A stretch of DNA of 64,000 nucleotides from CAWCPR01 sp963797475 (GTDB lineage Bacteria; Chloroflexota; Anaerolineae; Anaerolineales; UBA4823). Positions within the stretch are counted from its first letter, which is position 1. Each line of letters opens with the position of its first letter. This document shows, in pieces, positions 6,768 to 16,200 of the stretch. The DNA lies in assembly GCA_963797475.1 (NCBI GenBank), contig CAWCPR010000001.1, positions 1,426,001 through 1,490,000 of the forward strand, read 5' to 3'. The notes below the pieces were generated by a model. It saw only the letters and a list, made by a program, of their open reading frames with translations. It did no database searches and was not told the DNA's origin. The position numbers and the translations under genes were made by a program.

Positions 6768-8687
6768 TCATGCGCCAAATTCAGAGGATTGCATCCAACG
6801 CGCTAAAACAAACGATCCGTAAACCGCCAACATCTCAGTTTCGCTTGATGCCGGTTGAGATAAATATTGCTCATAAAGCTGCCGTAAAACAGGCAGGTCA
6901 ACATAGGAACCAATTGTCCCCAGGTCGGAATAGATAACCTGGTTTAGCTCGCTTTGTTCGAATGCCAGTAAATTTCGACGGAAATTCGGACTGAGATCCG
7001 ATTTGGAAAAGCGCCAGCGTACTTCTTCGGGCAAGACACCCTGCATAGCCCGGCGAAGGATCAAACGGGTCCAGCCTTGAGCAAGCTTTTGCTCGGGTGG
7101 CAAAGCCAGGCAGAACTGCATCAGCCGCCGGTCAAAGAACGGGTAACGTGGTTCCAGTGAAAACCCAGCGGCCGTCTTATCGAGCAATTCCAGGCCCAGA
7201 GGGATAAGCCCGGATTCCAGGCTGTACCGATGCTTTTGCCTGGCATTGCTGAATACGCCAACGCCATTTTGTGAAAGCGACTGAATATGTTTTTCTAAAC
7301 CAATTCGTTTAGCAAAGTCCCGGTTGATCGCCGTATTGGCCAGCCATCTCAAATCATTCTCTCCACGTAAGCGCTGGCGGAGATTAAAAAACACTTCCGG
7401 AATTAACGGCATTACAGCGAATCGCCAGATTATCCTGCGCGGGCTGATCGCAACGCCTTGCCTCCGGGAAAGCGCCTGGCCTTCATTCAAAAGCGCAGCC
7501 CACCTCCCTGTGCGCGCCAGGTCTGGCATATACTCCATGCCATGGGATACCGTTACATCCCCATCGATGCCGTCCAAGAAAACACGCACATTATTTGCCT
7601 GGGCGCATTCATAAAGCGCTGAGTGCATATAAAGGTTTGGAGCCTGAAAAGCTTCATCTTGACGCCCGAGATCCCGTTCCAAATCTTTGAGTGGGCTGAG
7701 AAGGTCTGCGCGAATAAAATGTTGGATAAATTCTCCATTGGAAAGGACTGCGTCCACATAACTGCGCTCATCGATTTGGCGTAAATCCTCTTCCGGCAAG
7801 CCCGGGAAGATCGCCGAAAATGTGTGCAGACTCTTGTCTTTTCCTTCCTTCAACAGCCTGCTTGCTGTACACGCAATCGAAGAGGAATCCAATCCACCAC
7901 TCAATGCCGAGCCTATTTCGTATGGGCTTCTTAAGCGGCACCTGACCGCCTCATTAAAGACCTGTTGAAAAGCACTGACATACTCCTCATCCGTCTTAAA
8001 TCTGATTTCACGAGAGGAGTCTAAAGACCAATAGCTGCGAAGAGATGTCTGATCAGGCTGGATCGAAATTGTGTGAGCTGGAGGCAATCTGAGGATTTCT
8101 TTATAAAAGGTAATCGATTTATCCTCGAAAAATTGCACCAGGTGTTCTGCGACTTTAAGTTCATTCAAATGCCGGGGGACTTCACGAAGTTTGAGCAGCG
8201 CTTTTATCTCTGAGGCAAACGCAAAGATCGTTGGAGAACTGTAATAATAGAACGGTTTTACACCAACCGAATCTCGCCCGCAGAAAAGCAGTTTCTTGGC
8301 ATGATCCCAAATTGCAAAAGCAAAATCTCCTTCTAACCTGTCAACAAATCTTTCTCCCCACTTTGAATATGCGCTCAGGATAATTTCGCCGTCGCCGACT
8401 TCGTTTGCCTTTTCCTGGATGTTGAGCTCCGAAATTAATCCTTCGCGGTTATCAATCCGGGCATCCGCAGTCAGAATCAATTCTTCAGACCGGCGAATCA
8501 ACGGCTGACGCTCTAACAGGGATTCTGGAGTCGCCCACAGCATCGTGTGCGCCAGCCCTATCGAATCTTTCAACCAGGCGCCTCTCCCGTCGGGTCCCCG
8601 AGGCGCCAGGCTCGTAATCATCTGATCCAGGTCTTGTGGATTTACCTTTTTACCATCGAGGAAATAGATTCCCGCAATACCGCTCAA
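6768..8687 (-). CDS. Asparagine synthetase-like lasso cyclase (C-protein type)
   Basis: This 639-residue protein has the two-domain layout of class II asparagine synthetases: an N-terminal glutaminase-like domain (about 1-200) and an ATP-dependent synthetase domain (about 220-620). The PP-loop is ALSGGLDSSSIACTA near residue 265. The normal N-terminal nucleophile Cys2 is replaced by Ser (MSGIAG, with TTG then AGC codons), so glutamine hydrolysis is unlikely. That suits a lasso cyclase, which adenylates a side-chain carboxylate and closes a macrolactam without ammonia. The start is TTG 8687, supported by GGGAAGG nine nt upstream. It follows the PqqD-like gene by 56 bp and precedes the precursor. 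It could be a true ring-forming enzyme or act in another ATP-dependent amidation; context favours the first. Confidence 0.85.
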   Translation of the reverse strand: MSGIAGIYFLDGKKVNPQDLDQMITSLAPRGPDGRGAWLKDSIGLAHTMLWATPESLLERQPLIRRSEELILTADARIDNREGLISELNIQEKANEVGDGEIILSAYSKWGERFVDRLEGDFAFAIWDHAKKLLFCGRDSVGVKPFYYYSSPTIFAFASEIKALLKLREVPRHLNELKVAEHLVQFFEDKSITFYKEILRLPPAHTISIQPDQTSLRSYWSLDSSREIRFKTDEEYVSAFQQVFNEAVRCRLRSPYEIGSALSGGLDSSSIACTASRLLKEGKDKSLHTFSAIFPGLPEEDLRQIDERSYVDAVLSNGEFIQHFIRADLLSPLKDLERDLGRQDEAFQAPNLYMHSALYECAQANNVRVFLDGIDGDVTVSHGMEYMPDLARTGRWAALLNEGQALSRRQGVAISPRRIIWRFAVMPLIPEVFFNLRQRLRGENDLRWLANTAINRDFAKRIGLEKHIQSLSQNGVGVFSNARQKHRYSLESGLIPLGLELLDKTAAGFSLEPRYPFFDRRLMQFCLALPPEQKLAQGWTRLILRRAMQGVLPEEVRWRFSKSDLSPNFRRNLLAFEQSELNQVIYSDLGTIGSYVDLPVLRQLYEQYLSQPASSETEMLAVYGSFVLARWMQSSEFGA

Positions 8688-8696
8688 ATTAAGAAA

Positions 8697-8703
8697 CCTT
8701 CCC
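8697..8703 (-). promoter_or_regulatory. Ribosome binding site for the TTG-started cyclase gene
   Basis: GGGAAGG on the minus strand, nine nt before the TTG at 8687. No in-frame ATG with Met-Cys-Gly is present, so the site supports the Ser2 form of the protein. Confidence 0.6.
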
Positions 8704-8743
8704 GATCTGGATACAAAAGTTCTTTTTCTCCCGAGGCAAGGAC

Positions 8744-9046
8744 CTAAACGGCCTGTCCATTATTGACTTCGATCATGCCTCTTGAGGCTAAATCCTGGAG
8801 AAGGGCAACCAATTCGCGAGTGCAAGTTTCCAAATCAATCTCGTATTCTTCGAGAAGAATATCCCTTATTTCCCCCATTGTTTTGGGTTCCTGGATCAGA
8901 CTCCAAATTCGCCCCGCCACATCATTCATTCCATAGTAAACGCTATCTTTCAGGTTAAGGATAGCGATCTCGCCTTCCCCAATTTCACCAAATACTTGAT
9001 GCTTCGATATAATGATTTTAGAATTTTCTAGTATTTCGATTGTCAT
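8744..9046 (-). CDS. PqqD-like RiPP recognition element (lasso B1-type)
   Basis: A 100-residue stand-alone PqqD-family protein. It has the beta-strand pair and short turn EIGEGEIAILNLKDSVYYGMN, then AGRIWSLIQEPKTMGEI and a helical end with LEEYEIDLETCTRELVALLQ. Such proteins form a winged-helix-like domain that binds RiPP leader peptides and hands them to the modifying enzymes. In most lasso loci the B1 protein is paired with a transglutaminase-like protease (B2), either fused or adjacent. No B2 gene follows; the next gene is the cyclase 56 bp downstream. It is separated from the DUF11 gene upstream by 80 bp, so it probably opens the RiPP set or is read through from that gene. Confidence 0.88.
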   Translation of the reverse strand: MTIEILENSKIIISKHQVFGEIGEGEIAILNLKDSVYYGMNDVAGRIWSLIQEPKTMGEIRDILLEEYEIDLETCTRELVALLQDLASRGMIEVNNGQAV

Positions 9047-9126
9047 AGCTTCTCTTCCAATTTTAGTGGAATTGAGGAAATCCTCTCAAAAACAACTCGA
9101 ATTTCTGAGAAAGTCACGGCGCCCCA

Positions 9127-10968
9127 CTAAGGGATTCTGATAATAGGGAGGTAGACGCGACGGATCCCAATCAATGATTCAGAAATACTTGCATTACCAA
9201 CCGGTTCCGGGTCAACTTCGACTGCCGTCACGCTGGACGTATTCTGGATCGCTCCAGATGCAAAATTATCGACTTGCGCATCTAATTTTATCTGAACACT
9301 TGCATGCGCCGTTAATGAGTCCAGGTTGCAGGTCAATTTACCACTCTTCAGGTTGCAAACGCCTTCATCGAAACGCCAGGTCAGCAGTTTAATCTGACCT
9401 ACTAAATTATCTGCGATCGTAACCCCTGTGGCGTCACTCGGACCGTCATTCGCGATCTGCAATGTATAGTGGATAATCTCTCCAGGGTACACAATTTCTG
9501 CTGGTGGGATTGTGCTGATCGACAAGTCAGCTTGTCCAATGACGTCGAAAGCTGACTCAGCCATATTATTCTCGGTGATTGGGTCCATTGTCAGGCTGGA
9601 TGCCGATGCACGGTTGGTCAGCGTGCCGCGCGTATCCGCAGCCACGCTAGTTAGAACGGAAATTGTCGCTGGGTCACCGGCGTTCAGTTCCCCCAGGTCC
9701 CACCTCGGCGGGTTAGCGCCATCAAGAGGGGGGACTGCAGAGATGAAATTAACGCCTGCCGGGATTACATCCGTTACTGAAACTCCACTGGCCAGGCTGG
9801 GACCCTCGTTCGTAACGATTAATGTGAATGTTATCAGTTCCCCTGCTACTCCCGAATCTGGGGAAGAAGTCATGGCGATTAGTAAATCCGAACTGGCAGT
9901 TACGGCAACGACTGAGAAGGATTGATTATTCTGGTCGTCAGGGTCCGGATCCCCAGCCCCCACACTGGCAGTATTTTCAATCGCCTCTTTTTGGGCCGGG
10001 TCAACCCGCCCATGGATGCGTATTTGAACGCTGTCGCCGGCAGCTATAACACCCTCGTCGCAGAAGACTGTGCCGTTCGATTGTGTACAAGCCGGTTGAG
10101 AGGACAGATAGCCGACCCCTCCCGGCAAGGTATCGGTTACGACAACGTTACTAGCATCGCCAGGACCATCGTTCGCGACGAGAAGCGTATAAGTAATAAG
10201 TTCGCCGGCAATCACTGGATCAGGCTGACCAACGACATCGATTGACAAATCTGTCGAAACGCCGACAGTAATTGTCCGTGCTGCACTGTTATTTCCCAGT
10301 TGAGGATCTGTCTCTGCACCTGAAACACCGGCAATGTTCTGGATTGGTCCAATGGAGGACGAACTTACTTGAGCCAGGATATCGATTTTAGTGCTTCCGT
10401 GAGCGGGGATACCTCCCACATCACAAACCAATACCCCGCTCGTGTCTCTGCAGGGAATTGAAACAGGTTGCGAAATTATAAAGGTGACGCCAGCAGGCAA
10501 GGTGTCCGTCACCGAGACACTAATTGCGTCACTAGGACCCAGGTTGGAGATCGTCAGAGAATAGGTGATTGTCTCGCCAGCCAAAACAGGATCTGGAAAG
10601 ACTGCCATCTCGATCCCCAGGTCCGCCTGGGTTGTCACGGTCGTGAGCTCGACTGCGCTGTTGTTGCCAAATGCAGGGTCAGACGTCTGGCTGCTGACCG
10701 CAGCCTGGCTGCTCAACGGCCCGACAGCTCCCGCATCCACGCTCACAACCACCGTCAGCGTCTGGCTCGTCCCAGCCGCCAGGCTCCCCAAATCCCAGAC
10801 CAGCGGGTCCGTCCCGTCCGGGCTCGGGTTGGCCGTACTGTAGACCACTTCCTCTGGCAGGGTATCGGTCACCACCACGCCGCTGGCATCGCTCGGTCCC
10901 TGGTTGCTCAACACCAGCGTGTAGGTCAGCCCCTCACCTGCCACCACCGGGTCAGGCGAATCCGCCAT
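9127..10968 (-). CDS. DUF11-repeat surface protein, C-terminal fragment (frameshifted from 12889)
   Basis: The 613 residues hold five DUF11 units of about 120 residues. Each begins with a variant of ADL-(S/G)-I-...-PDPV-AGE-(x)TYTL and contains GPSDA or a variant with VTDTLP. The first unit lacks its head, which is the last stretch of the upstream fragment (DLGIS). These beta-sandwich repeats are typical of long extracellular stalk or adhesin proteins. The protein ends RRVYLPIIRIP, a tail shared with the SGNH protein at 27513-30749. The ATG at 10968 is probably not a real start but in-frame sequence after a one-base insertion at 10969-10970. The intact gene would cover 12889-9127 and encode about 1253 residues with seven repeats. 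Confidence 0.8.
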   Translation of the reverse strand: MADSPDPVVAGEGLTYTLVLSNQGPSDASGVVVTDTLPEEVVYSTANPSPDGTDPLVWDLGSLAAGTSQTLTVVVSVDAGAVGPLSSQAAVSSQTSDPAFGNNSAVELTTVTTQADLGIEMAVFPDPVLAGETITYSLTISNLGPSDAISVSVTDTLPAGVTFIISQPVSIPCRDTSGVLVCDVGGIPAHGSTKIDILAQVSSSSIGPIQNIAGVSGAETDPQLGNNSAARTITVGVSTDLSIDVVGQPDPVIAGELITYTLLVANDGPGDASNVVVTDTLPGGVGYLSSQPACTQSNGTVFCDEGVIAAGDSVQIRIHGRVDPAQKEAIENTASVGAGDPDPDDQNNQSFSVVAVTASSDLLIAMTSSPDSGVAGELITFTLIVTNEGPSLASGVSVTDVIPAGVNFISAVPPLDGANPPRWDLGELNAGDPATISVLTSVAADTRGTLTNRASASSLTMDPITENNMAESAFDVIGQADLSISTIPPAEIVYPGEIIHYTLQIANDGPSDATGVTIADNLVGQIKLLTWRFDEGVCNLKSGKLTCNLDSLTAHASVQIKLDAQVDNFASGAIQNTSSVTAVEVDPEPVGNASISESLIGIRRVYLPIIRIP

Positions 10969-11700
10969 GGCTGATACCCAGGTCCGCCTGGGTCGTCACA
11001 GCCGTGAGCTCGACTGCGCTGTTGTTGCCAATTGCAGGGTCCGTCGTCTGGCTGCTGACCGCAACCTGGCTGCCCAACGGCCCGACCGCTCCCGCATCCA
11101 CGCTCACAATCACCGTCAGCGTCTGGCTCGCCCCGGCCGCCAGGCTCCCCAAATCCCAGACCAGCGGGTCCGTCCCATCCGGGCTCGGATTAGCCGTACT
11201 GTAGACCACTTCCCCTGGCAGGGTATCGGTCACCACCACGCCGCTGGCATCGCTCGGTCCCTGGTTGCTCACCACCAGCGTGTAGGTCAGCCCCTGACCC
11301 GCCACCACCGGGTCAGGCAAATCTGAAATTTCGATCCCCAGGTCCGCCTGGGTCGTCACAGCCGTGAACTCGACTGCGCTGTTGTTGCCAATTGCCGGGT
11401 CCGTCGTCTGGCTGCTGACCGCAGCCTGGTTGCTCAACGGCCCGACCGCACCCGGATCCACGCTCACGACCACCGTTAGCGTCTGGCTCGTCCCGGCCGC
11501 CAGGCTCCCCAAATCCCAGACCAGCGGGTCCGTCCCGTCCGGGCTCGGGTTGGCCGTACTGTAGACCACTTCCCCTGGCAGGGTGTCGGTCACCACCACG
11601 CCGCTTGCGTCGCTCGGTCCCTGGTTGCTCACCACCAGCGTGTAGGTCAGCCCCTCACCTGCCACCACCGGGTCCGCAGATGCAGTCGAGGAAATGCTCA
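10621..11700 (-). repeat. Three near-identical 360-bp direct repeats within the DUF11 gene
   Basis: The stretch starting GGTCCGCCTGGGTCGTCACA on the plus strand recurs at 10981 and 11341, exactly 360 bp apart, with only scattered differences. The copy beginning at 10620-10621 is 361 bp from the next. The extra base is the one that breaks the reading frame. Such high identity points to recent unit duplication or gene conversion, and is also a risk for misassembly. Confidence 0.85.
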
Positions 11701-12889
11701 GATCAGCCTTCGGGGGGAGTGCACTGTACTTAACCAGGCCTGCAGGACTCTGCCATGTAGCCACATACAAATTTCCAGTATCATCGAAGGCGATCTCCGA
11801 TGGATCGTCAAAACCAGTTGGCAGCGTTGAGCTGAAGATCTTTTGCAGGTCCAGGTTGATATTGATAATCGTTCCAGGGGAGCCTACGTATGCCCCCCAA
11901 AAACTATTGGGATCTCCAGTCTCCAGGAATAGGCCATAAGAACCACTTTCAGCAATCTGGACAGTCGTGGAAACCACCAGGTCGTCAGAAAACTGGTACA
12001 AATCAGAGGGTACACTGCCGGGCGTGTTGCTTTCACTGCTCAGGTAATAATTATCTCCCAGATAAATGCTGTCATCCGGAAATGTCGTAGGGATCGTCTC
12101 GGTTATGTAAGACCCAACCGGGTCAGATGGATCGATCCGCACGATCGTTGTTGCATAAAACTCTCCCAGGCTGAAGGAGAATTGGTGAAACGTTCCCCAT
12201 AAGTCATTCTGGCTTGAGGTAAGCGAATGAAACAAGCCATAATCCGAATCCACCAATGCGTCGAAAATATAAGCCTGGTAGGCTGGCAATATTGGGTTGC
12301 TGATATCCACCCGAGCAAGGCGGTTTAACCCTCCTACCCAAAGATACCCAAAAGCATATTCAAACGTATCACCAAAGATAAAATCATCGCTGTCGAAAGT
12401 TAAGGCGGTTTGAGCAACCGCGGTATCAGGGTCCACCCGAATTAAAAGAGAAGGGTCGTCATAAAGAATCACCCAGACGTATCCCATAGCAGCGATGATA
12501 TCCTCTCCATCATTCTGCCCGCCTGGCAGTGTAATCCGATCATCAACTGCCAATGTGTCCGGATTAATTTTGAGAATCCTTGCGGGGGCTGTGCGGGTAG
12601 ACGCCCACAAATAACCGTTGTAATAGATCAAACCATGGACAAGATCATCCCCCGAGGAGAGCACATTCGTAATAACCCCATTTGCTAAAGGCGCGCCGGC
12701 TGCATTTGCCTGGCGCGCCTCTGGAATGTCGCTGTAAGCGGACCCAACCCTTTCTGTATCCTTAAATTGTTGCGGTTGCTGGTTGGGATCGAGTTTCCTT
12801 GCTTGAGCGCTTGCCGTTACCGTACCAAATACCAGGCAAACAAGTCCCCCTGCCAGGACAAACGGAATGATCAACTTGTGGGACCTCAA
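10952..12889 (-). CDS. DUF11-repeat surface protein, N-terminal fragment with signal peptide
   Basis: The 645 residues start with a signal peptide (MRSHKLIIPFVLAGGLVCLV, cut probably after ASA near residue 29). About 350 residues of propeller-like sequence follow, with repeated strands such as GYLWASTR, GYVWVILYD and GNLYVATWQSP. Then come DUF11 units, the first two whole and a third broken off at ADLGISHGGFA. The start is TTG 12889 with AGGAG six nt upstream. It is the first gene after the 399-bp gap that separates it from the NRPS. It shares a direction, and perhaps a transcript, with the RiPP genes downstream. The protein is most likely exported and cell-surface or extracellular. A direct role in RiPP biosynthesis is not indicated. 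Confidence 0.8.
   Translation of the reverse strand: MRSHKLIIPFVLAGGLVCLVFGTVTASAQARKLDPNQQPQQFKDTERVGSAYSDIPEARQANAAGAPLANGVITNVLSSGDDLVHGLIYYNGYLWASTRTAPARILKINPDTLAVDDRITLPGGQNDGEDIIAAMGYVWVILYDDPSLLIRVDPDTAVAQTALTFDSDDFIFGDTFEYAFGYLWVGGLNRLARVDISNPILPAYQAYIFDALVDSDYGLFHSLTSSQNDLWGTFHQFSFSLGEFYATTIVRIDPSDPVGSYITETIPTTFPDDSIYLGDNYYLSSESNTPGSVPSDLYQFSDDLVVSTTVQIAESGSYGLFLETGDPNSFWGAYVGSPGTIININLDLQKIFSSTLPTGFDDPSEIAFDDTGNLYVATWQSPAGLVKYSALPPKADLSISSTASADPVVAGEGLTYTLVVSNQGPSDASGVVVTDTLPGEVVYSTANPSPDGTDPLVWDLGSLAAGTSQTLTVVVSVDPGAVGPLSNQAAVSSQTTDPAIGNNSAVEFTAVTTQADLGIEISDLPDPVVAGQGLTYTLVVSNQGPSDASGVVVTDTLPGEVVYSTANPSPDGTDPLVWDLGSLAAGASQTLTVIVSVDAGAVGPLGSQVAVSSQTTDPAIGNNSAVELTAVTTQADLGISHGGFA
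10969..10970 (-). other. Probable frameshift: one extra C in the DUF11 gene
   Basis: The minus strand reads ATCAGCCATGG. Dropping one C gives DLGISMADSPDPVVAG, which lines up without gaps with DLGIEISDLPDPVVAG and DLGIEMAVFPDPVLAG in the neighbouring repeats. The repeat period here is 361 bp instead of 360. Confidence 0.85.
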
Positions 12890-13288
12890 TCGGCGCTCCT
12901 ATATCAAGAATAAATTCAGGAGAGGGTTGGCCAATAAAATTTCGATAAAACCTGTTTATGCCAACCTATGGTTTTCCAATCCAATGATTATGGACAGGAT
13001 AAAATTGGTTGAACCCTCCTGAACGCGAATACATTTTTATTTTAACCCGGATTAAACACAAAATTTGAGGCGCCCGACAAACAAGATTAACAAAAAAGAT
13101 AGGTGGATGCAAACAATCTGTTAGGATCCCCCGAAATGGACAAAATCATTTTGGGTAGACCACAATCCAGAAGATAATATCAAATGCACTAATCACAGTA
13201 TGAGCATGAGATCAATTTCAAGCAGTTTCAGCGATTGATGCATCAATGTGTAGCGTTAATACATGAATTTCGCAAAAAGTTCTTGTTA
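12890..13288. other. 399-bp gap without genes between the NRPS end and the DUF11 gene
   Basis: AT-rich sequence with no convincing ORF. It holds AGGAG at 12896-12900 (ribosome site for the TTG start at 12889), a 14-bp perfect palindrome ATTGATGCATCAAT at 13234-13247, and a near-palindrome CAAAATCATTTTG at 13141-13153. I see no hairpin followed by a T-run behind the NRPS gene and no clear -35/-10 pair. It is nevertheless the longest untranslated stretch in the window and the likely boundary between two transcription units. Confidence 0.6.
13234..13247. repeat. 14-bp perfect palindrome, possible operator
   Basis: ATTGATGCATCAAT, about 40 bp downstream of the NRPS stop and about 345 bp upstream of the DUF11 start. 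It could bind a dimeric regulator, but nothing else supports this. Confidence 0.3.
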
Positions 13289-16200
13289 TCAGCGTTCTGT
13301 ATTTGAAGGCTTAATTTCAGACTGGGCTTCATCCAGACAAACCTGTATTTTCTCTGCGAGGTAACGGATATGCGGTTGTTTAAAAATGCTCAAATGCGAT
13401 CCAGGTATGATACGGATATCCACACCTCCCTGCGCGAACTTTCCCCAACCCATTTTTGGATCGTGGTTGCAAAGGAGACGGCCTCCACGTGCCCGAATCA
13501 AAGTAATCTTCCCTGAATATTGTTGGGGGTTGTAAGCAAAAACAGCCCGAAAATTCACTTCGATGATTTTCTGGATGTGTTCCGGGAGGTGCGGCGCCTC
13601 ATCGATCAGATCGGCGGCATTAACTTGAAAAGACCTTCTAGCAGATGGCAAAAGAAGCCATTTCAACCTTTTACCATAGCGCCGAACTTTCCTGGTAAGT
13701 CGTAATGCTACTTGATCAGGACGCAGACGCAGGAAGTCAGCAGCTCGATATGGGAGATTTCGCAGAACATTTATTAAGAAGTTGAGTGAGAGCCGGTAGT
13801 GGTAGTAATCTGATTTTGGCGTTGCATGATCAATTATCGCAATAAGGCCAACTTCTTGATTCTGGAGGCTGAATTGGCGGGCCATTTCATAAGCGATCGT
13901 CCCACCAAAGGAATACCCTCCCAGGTAATACGGACCATTGGGTTGAAACCTGCGAATCTCGTCGACATAATGGGAGGCCATCTCTTCAATTGTGAGCAGC
14001 GGCTCCTGGACACCATCCAGGCCTTGTGATTGGAGTCCCCACAACGGTTGGTCAGGGCAAATGTAAGGAATCAGGTTCTCGAACCAGAGAGTGTCTCCTG
14101 TCAGTCCATGAACGCAGTAAAACGGTTGGTGACTTCCATAAGGTTGCATCTCAACCAAAGAAGACCATGTCTTAAGGCCTGCCTGTTCATTAATGAGCTC
14201 GGCCAGATATTCAATAGTAGGATTCCTGAACAAGCTATTCAAGGGCAAGTTGACATCAAATACTTCCCGGATTCGCACGAACAGACGGACAGATAGCAAT
14301 GAATGCCCACCCAGGTCAAAGAAATTATCCTGGATTCCAACTCTTTCGACACCTAGTACTTCCGTCCAAATCTCTGCAAGAAGCTTTTCGACCGGCGATT
14401 CTGGAGAAATATAAGCGCCTGCCAACTCTGGTCGAGCGAGAGACGGTTCAGGCAAGGCCCGCTCATCTAACTTGCCGTTTGGGGTTAATGGTAAATTATC
14501 CAGGAAGACAAACACAGATGGAACCATATAATCTGGCAACTGTTTACTGATATGCCTGCGTAAATCCTCTATACCAGGATTGACATTTGCGGCCGGAACC
14601 ACGTAAGCTACCAGGCGATTATCCCCATTCTTATCTTCCCAGATTTTTACTGCAATCGATTGAACTGCTGAATTCTGGCTGAGTACGCCTTCCACCTCGC
14701 TCAATTCAATCCGGTATCCCCGGATGTTGACCTGGCTGTCGCTGCGACCTGCGAATTCGACCTCTCCGTTTGGTAAATACCGTCCTAAGTCCCCCGTTTT
14801 ATAGATCCTGCACTCATCATCTTGAATGAAAGGGTTTTGAATATATCGTTCTTGTGTAAGTTGTTCATCGTCCAAATAACCCTGAGTCAAGTAGGGAGTC
14901 CGAATACAAATTTCACCTAACTCGCCAATCCCGGCCTGCTGCCCTGCCGAATTCAGGATCAAAAGCTGGACATTATCAATCCCCTTGCCTAGAGGAACCA
15001 CTTCTTTCCAACTTTTATGAGATCTTTCCCCATTAGGGACAGGCTTATCTGTAATTTGTTTATATGCCATGCCTTGCGGAGTTTCGGTTGTCCCGTAGAA
15101 GCTGACCACGATCACTTCCGGGGCAAGCTGGCGCAATTTTAGATACAGTTGCCTGAGTAAACGATCTCCTCCGAAGAAAGCATATCGGAGATTTACCAAT
15201 TTCTTATCCCCAGGATCTCTGAGATCCGCTTGGGTTAATAGTTTACCAAGTGAAGGTGTGAGGTGGGCAACGGTGATTTCTTGTTTGTATATCCAGGAAA
15301 CAAGCTGCTCTGGCGAGTGGATGGTATCCGGTTCGGGGATCCGCAGGGTCGCTCCTAGCCAAAGTGGTGTAAAAATATCTCGAAGCAACGGGTCATGGGA
15401 GAGTCCCGATAACATCGAAAACCGATCTGACGATCTCAAATCAAAGGTCTGGCAGTACCACTCGAAGAAATGAGCCAGAGGTCGGTGTGTCCCTAAAATC
15501 CCCTTCGGCTTTCCGGTTGAACCGGATGTGAACGCTAGATAAGCCAGGTCATCTGGATTTACAGTTATACGCAGATCTTCATGCGGGATGTCCAACATTA
15601 AACTGTCTGCCTCTTGGACGCTGCCGGGCAGGATCAGTTGCGCTAAATCCCCTTGAGCGGCAAGAAACGCTTTCAGTTCATCAGGTGGATCCCCGGCTGC
15701 TTGTATTTGTAGCCAACCGTGAGGGCTTGCCTGGCGCAAGGTTTCAATAAGGCGCACAGAGGGGTAGGCTGGATCCAGAATTACGAAGGCGCCGCCTGCT
15801 TTCAGAACCCCCAACACAGCCCAAACCAGGGCTGCACTCCGGTGTCCGTAGATCGCCACCACATCTTGATTTTGGATCCCTCGTCTTCGAAGATAATAAG
15901 CGAGTTGATTACTCAGTAAGTTGAGCTGGCCGTATGACCAGGATCCGCAAGGATCGTTGAGAGCTATCGCCGTTGGAACCTGGTTGGCATTTTTCATGAA
16001 ACGGTCATGTACAGAACCTTCCCATTCAGCAATCAACTTCTGGCGCGGATCAGCCAGGCTGGCCTTCGATCCGGATGTGACTAAGGAGTAGTCATAAACT
16101 TGCCGATCTGGTTGATCTACGATTTGAACCAGCAAGTTCTGGTATTGCGACAACATCTCTTTCATCCGCTTTTCTGAAAACAAATCGGTGTTGTACACCA

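Noticed and set aside
6768..8687. Housekeeping asparagine synthetase
   Set aside because: Nucleophile Cys2 is Ser and the gene sits between an RRE and a RiPP precursor.
10952..12889. Two independent DUF11 genes with overlapping stop and start
   Set aside because: The joint falls inside one repeat unit, the repeat period is one base too long exactly there, and removing one base gives a gap-free repeat.
13141..13153. CAAAATCATTTTG as a transcription terminator behind the NRPS
   Set aside because: AT-only stem of six pairs with a one-base centre and no following T-run on the minus strand; too weak to call.
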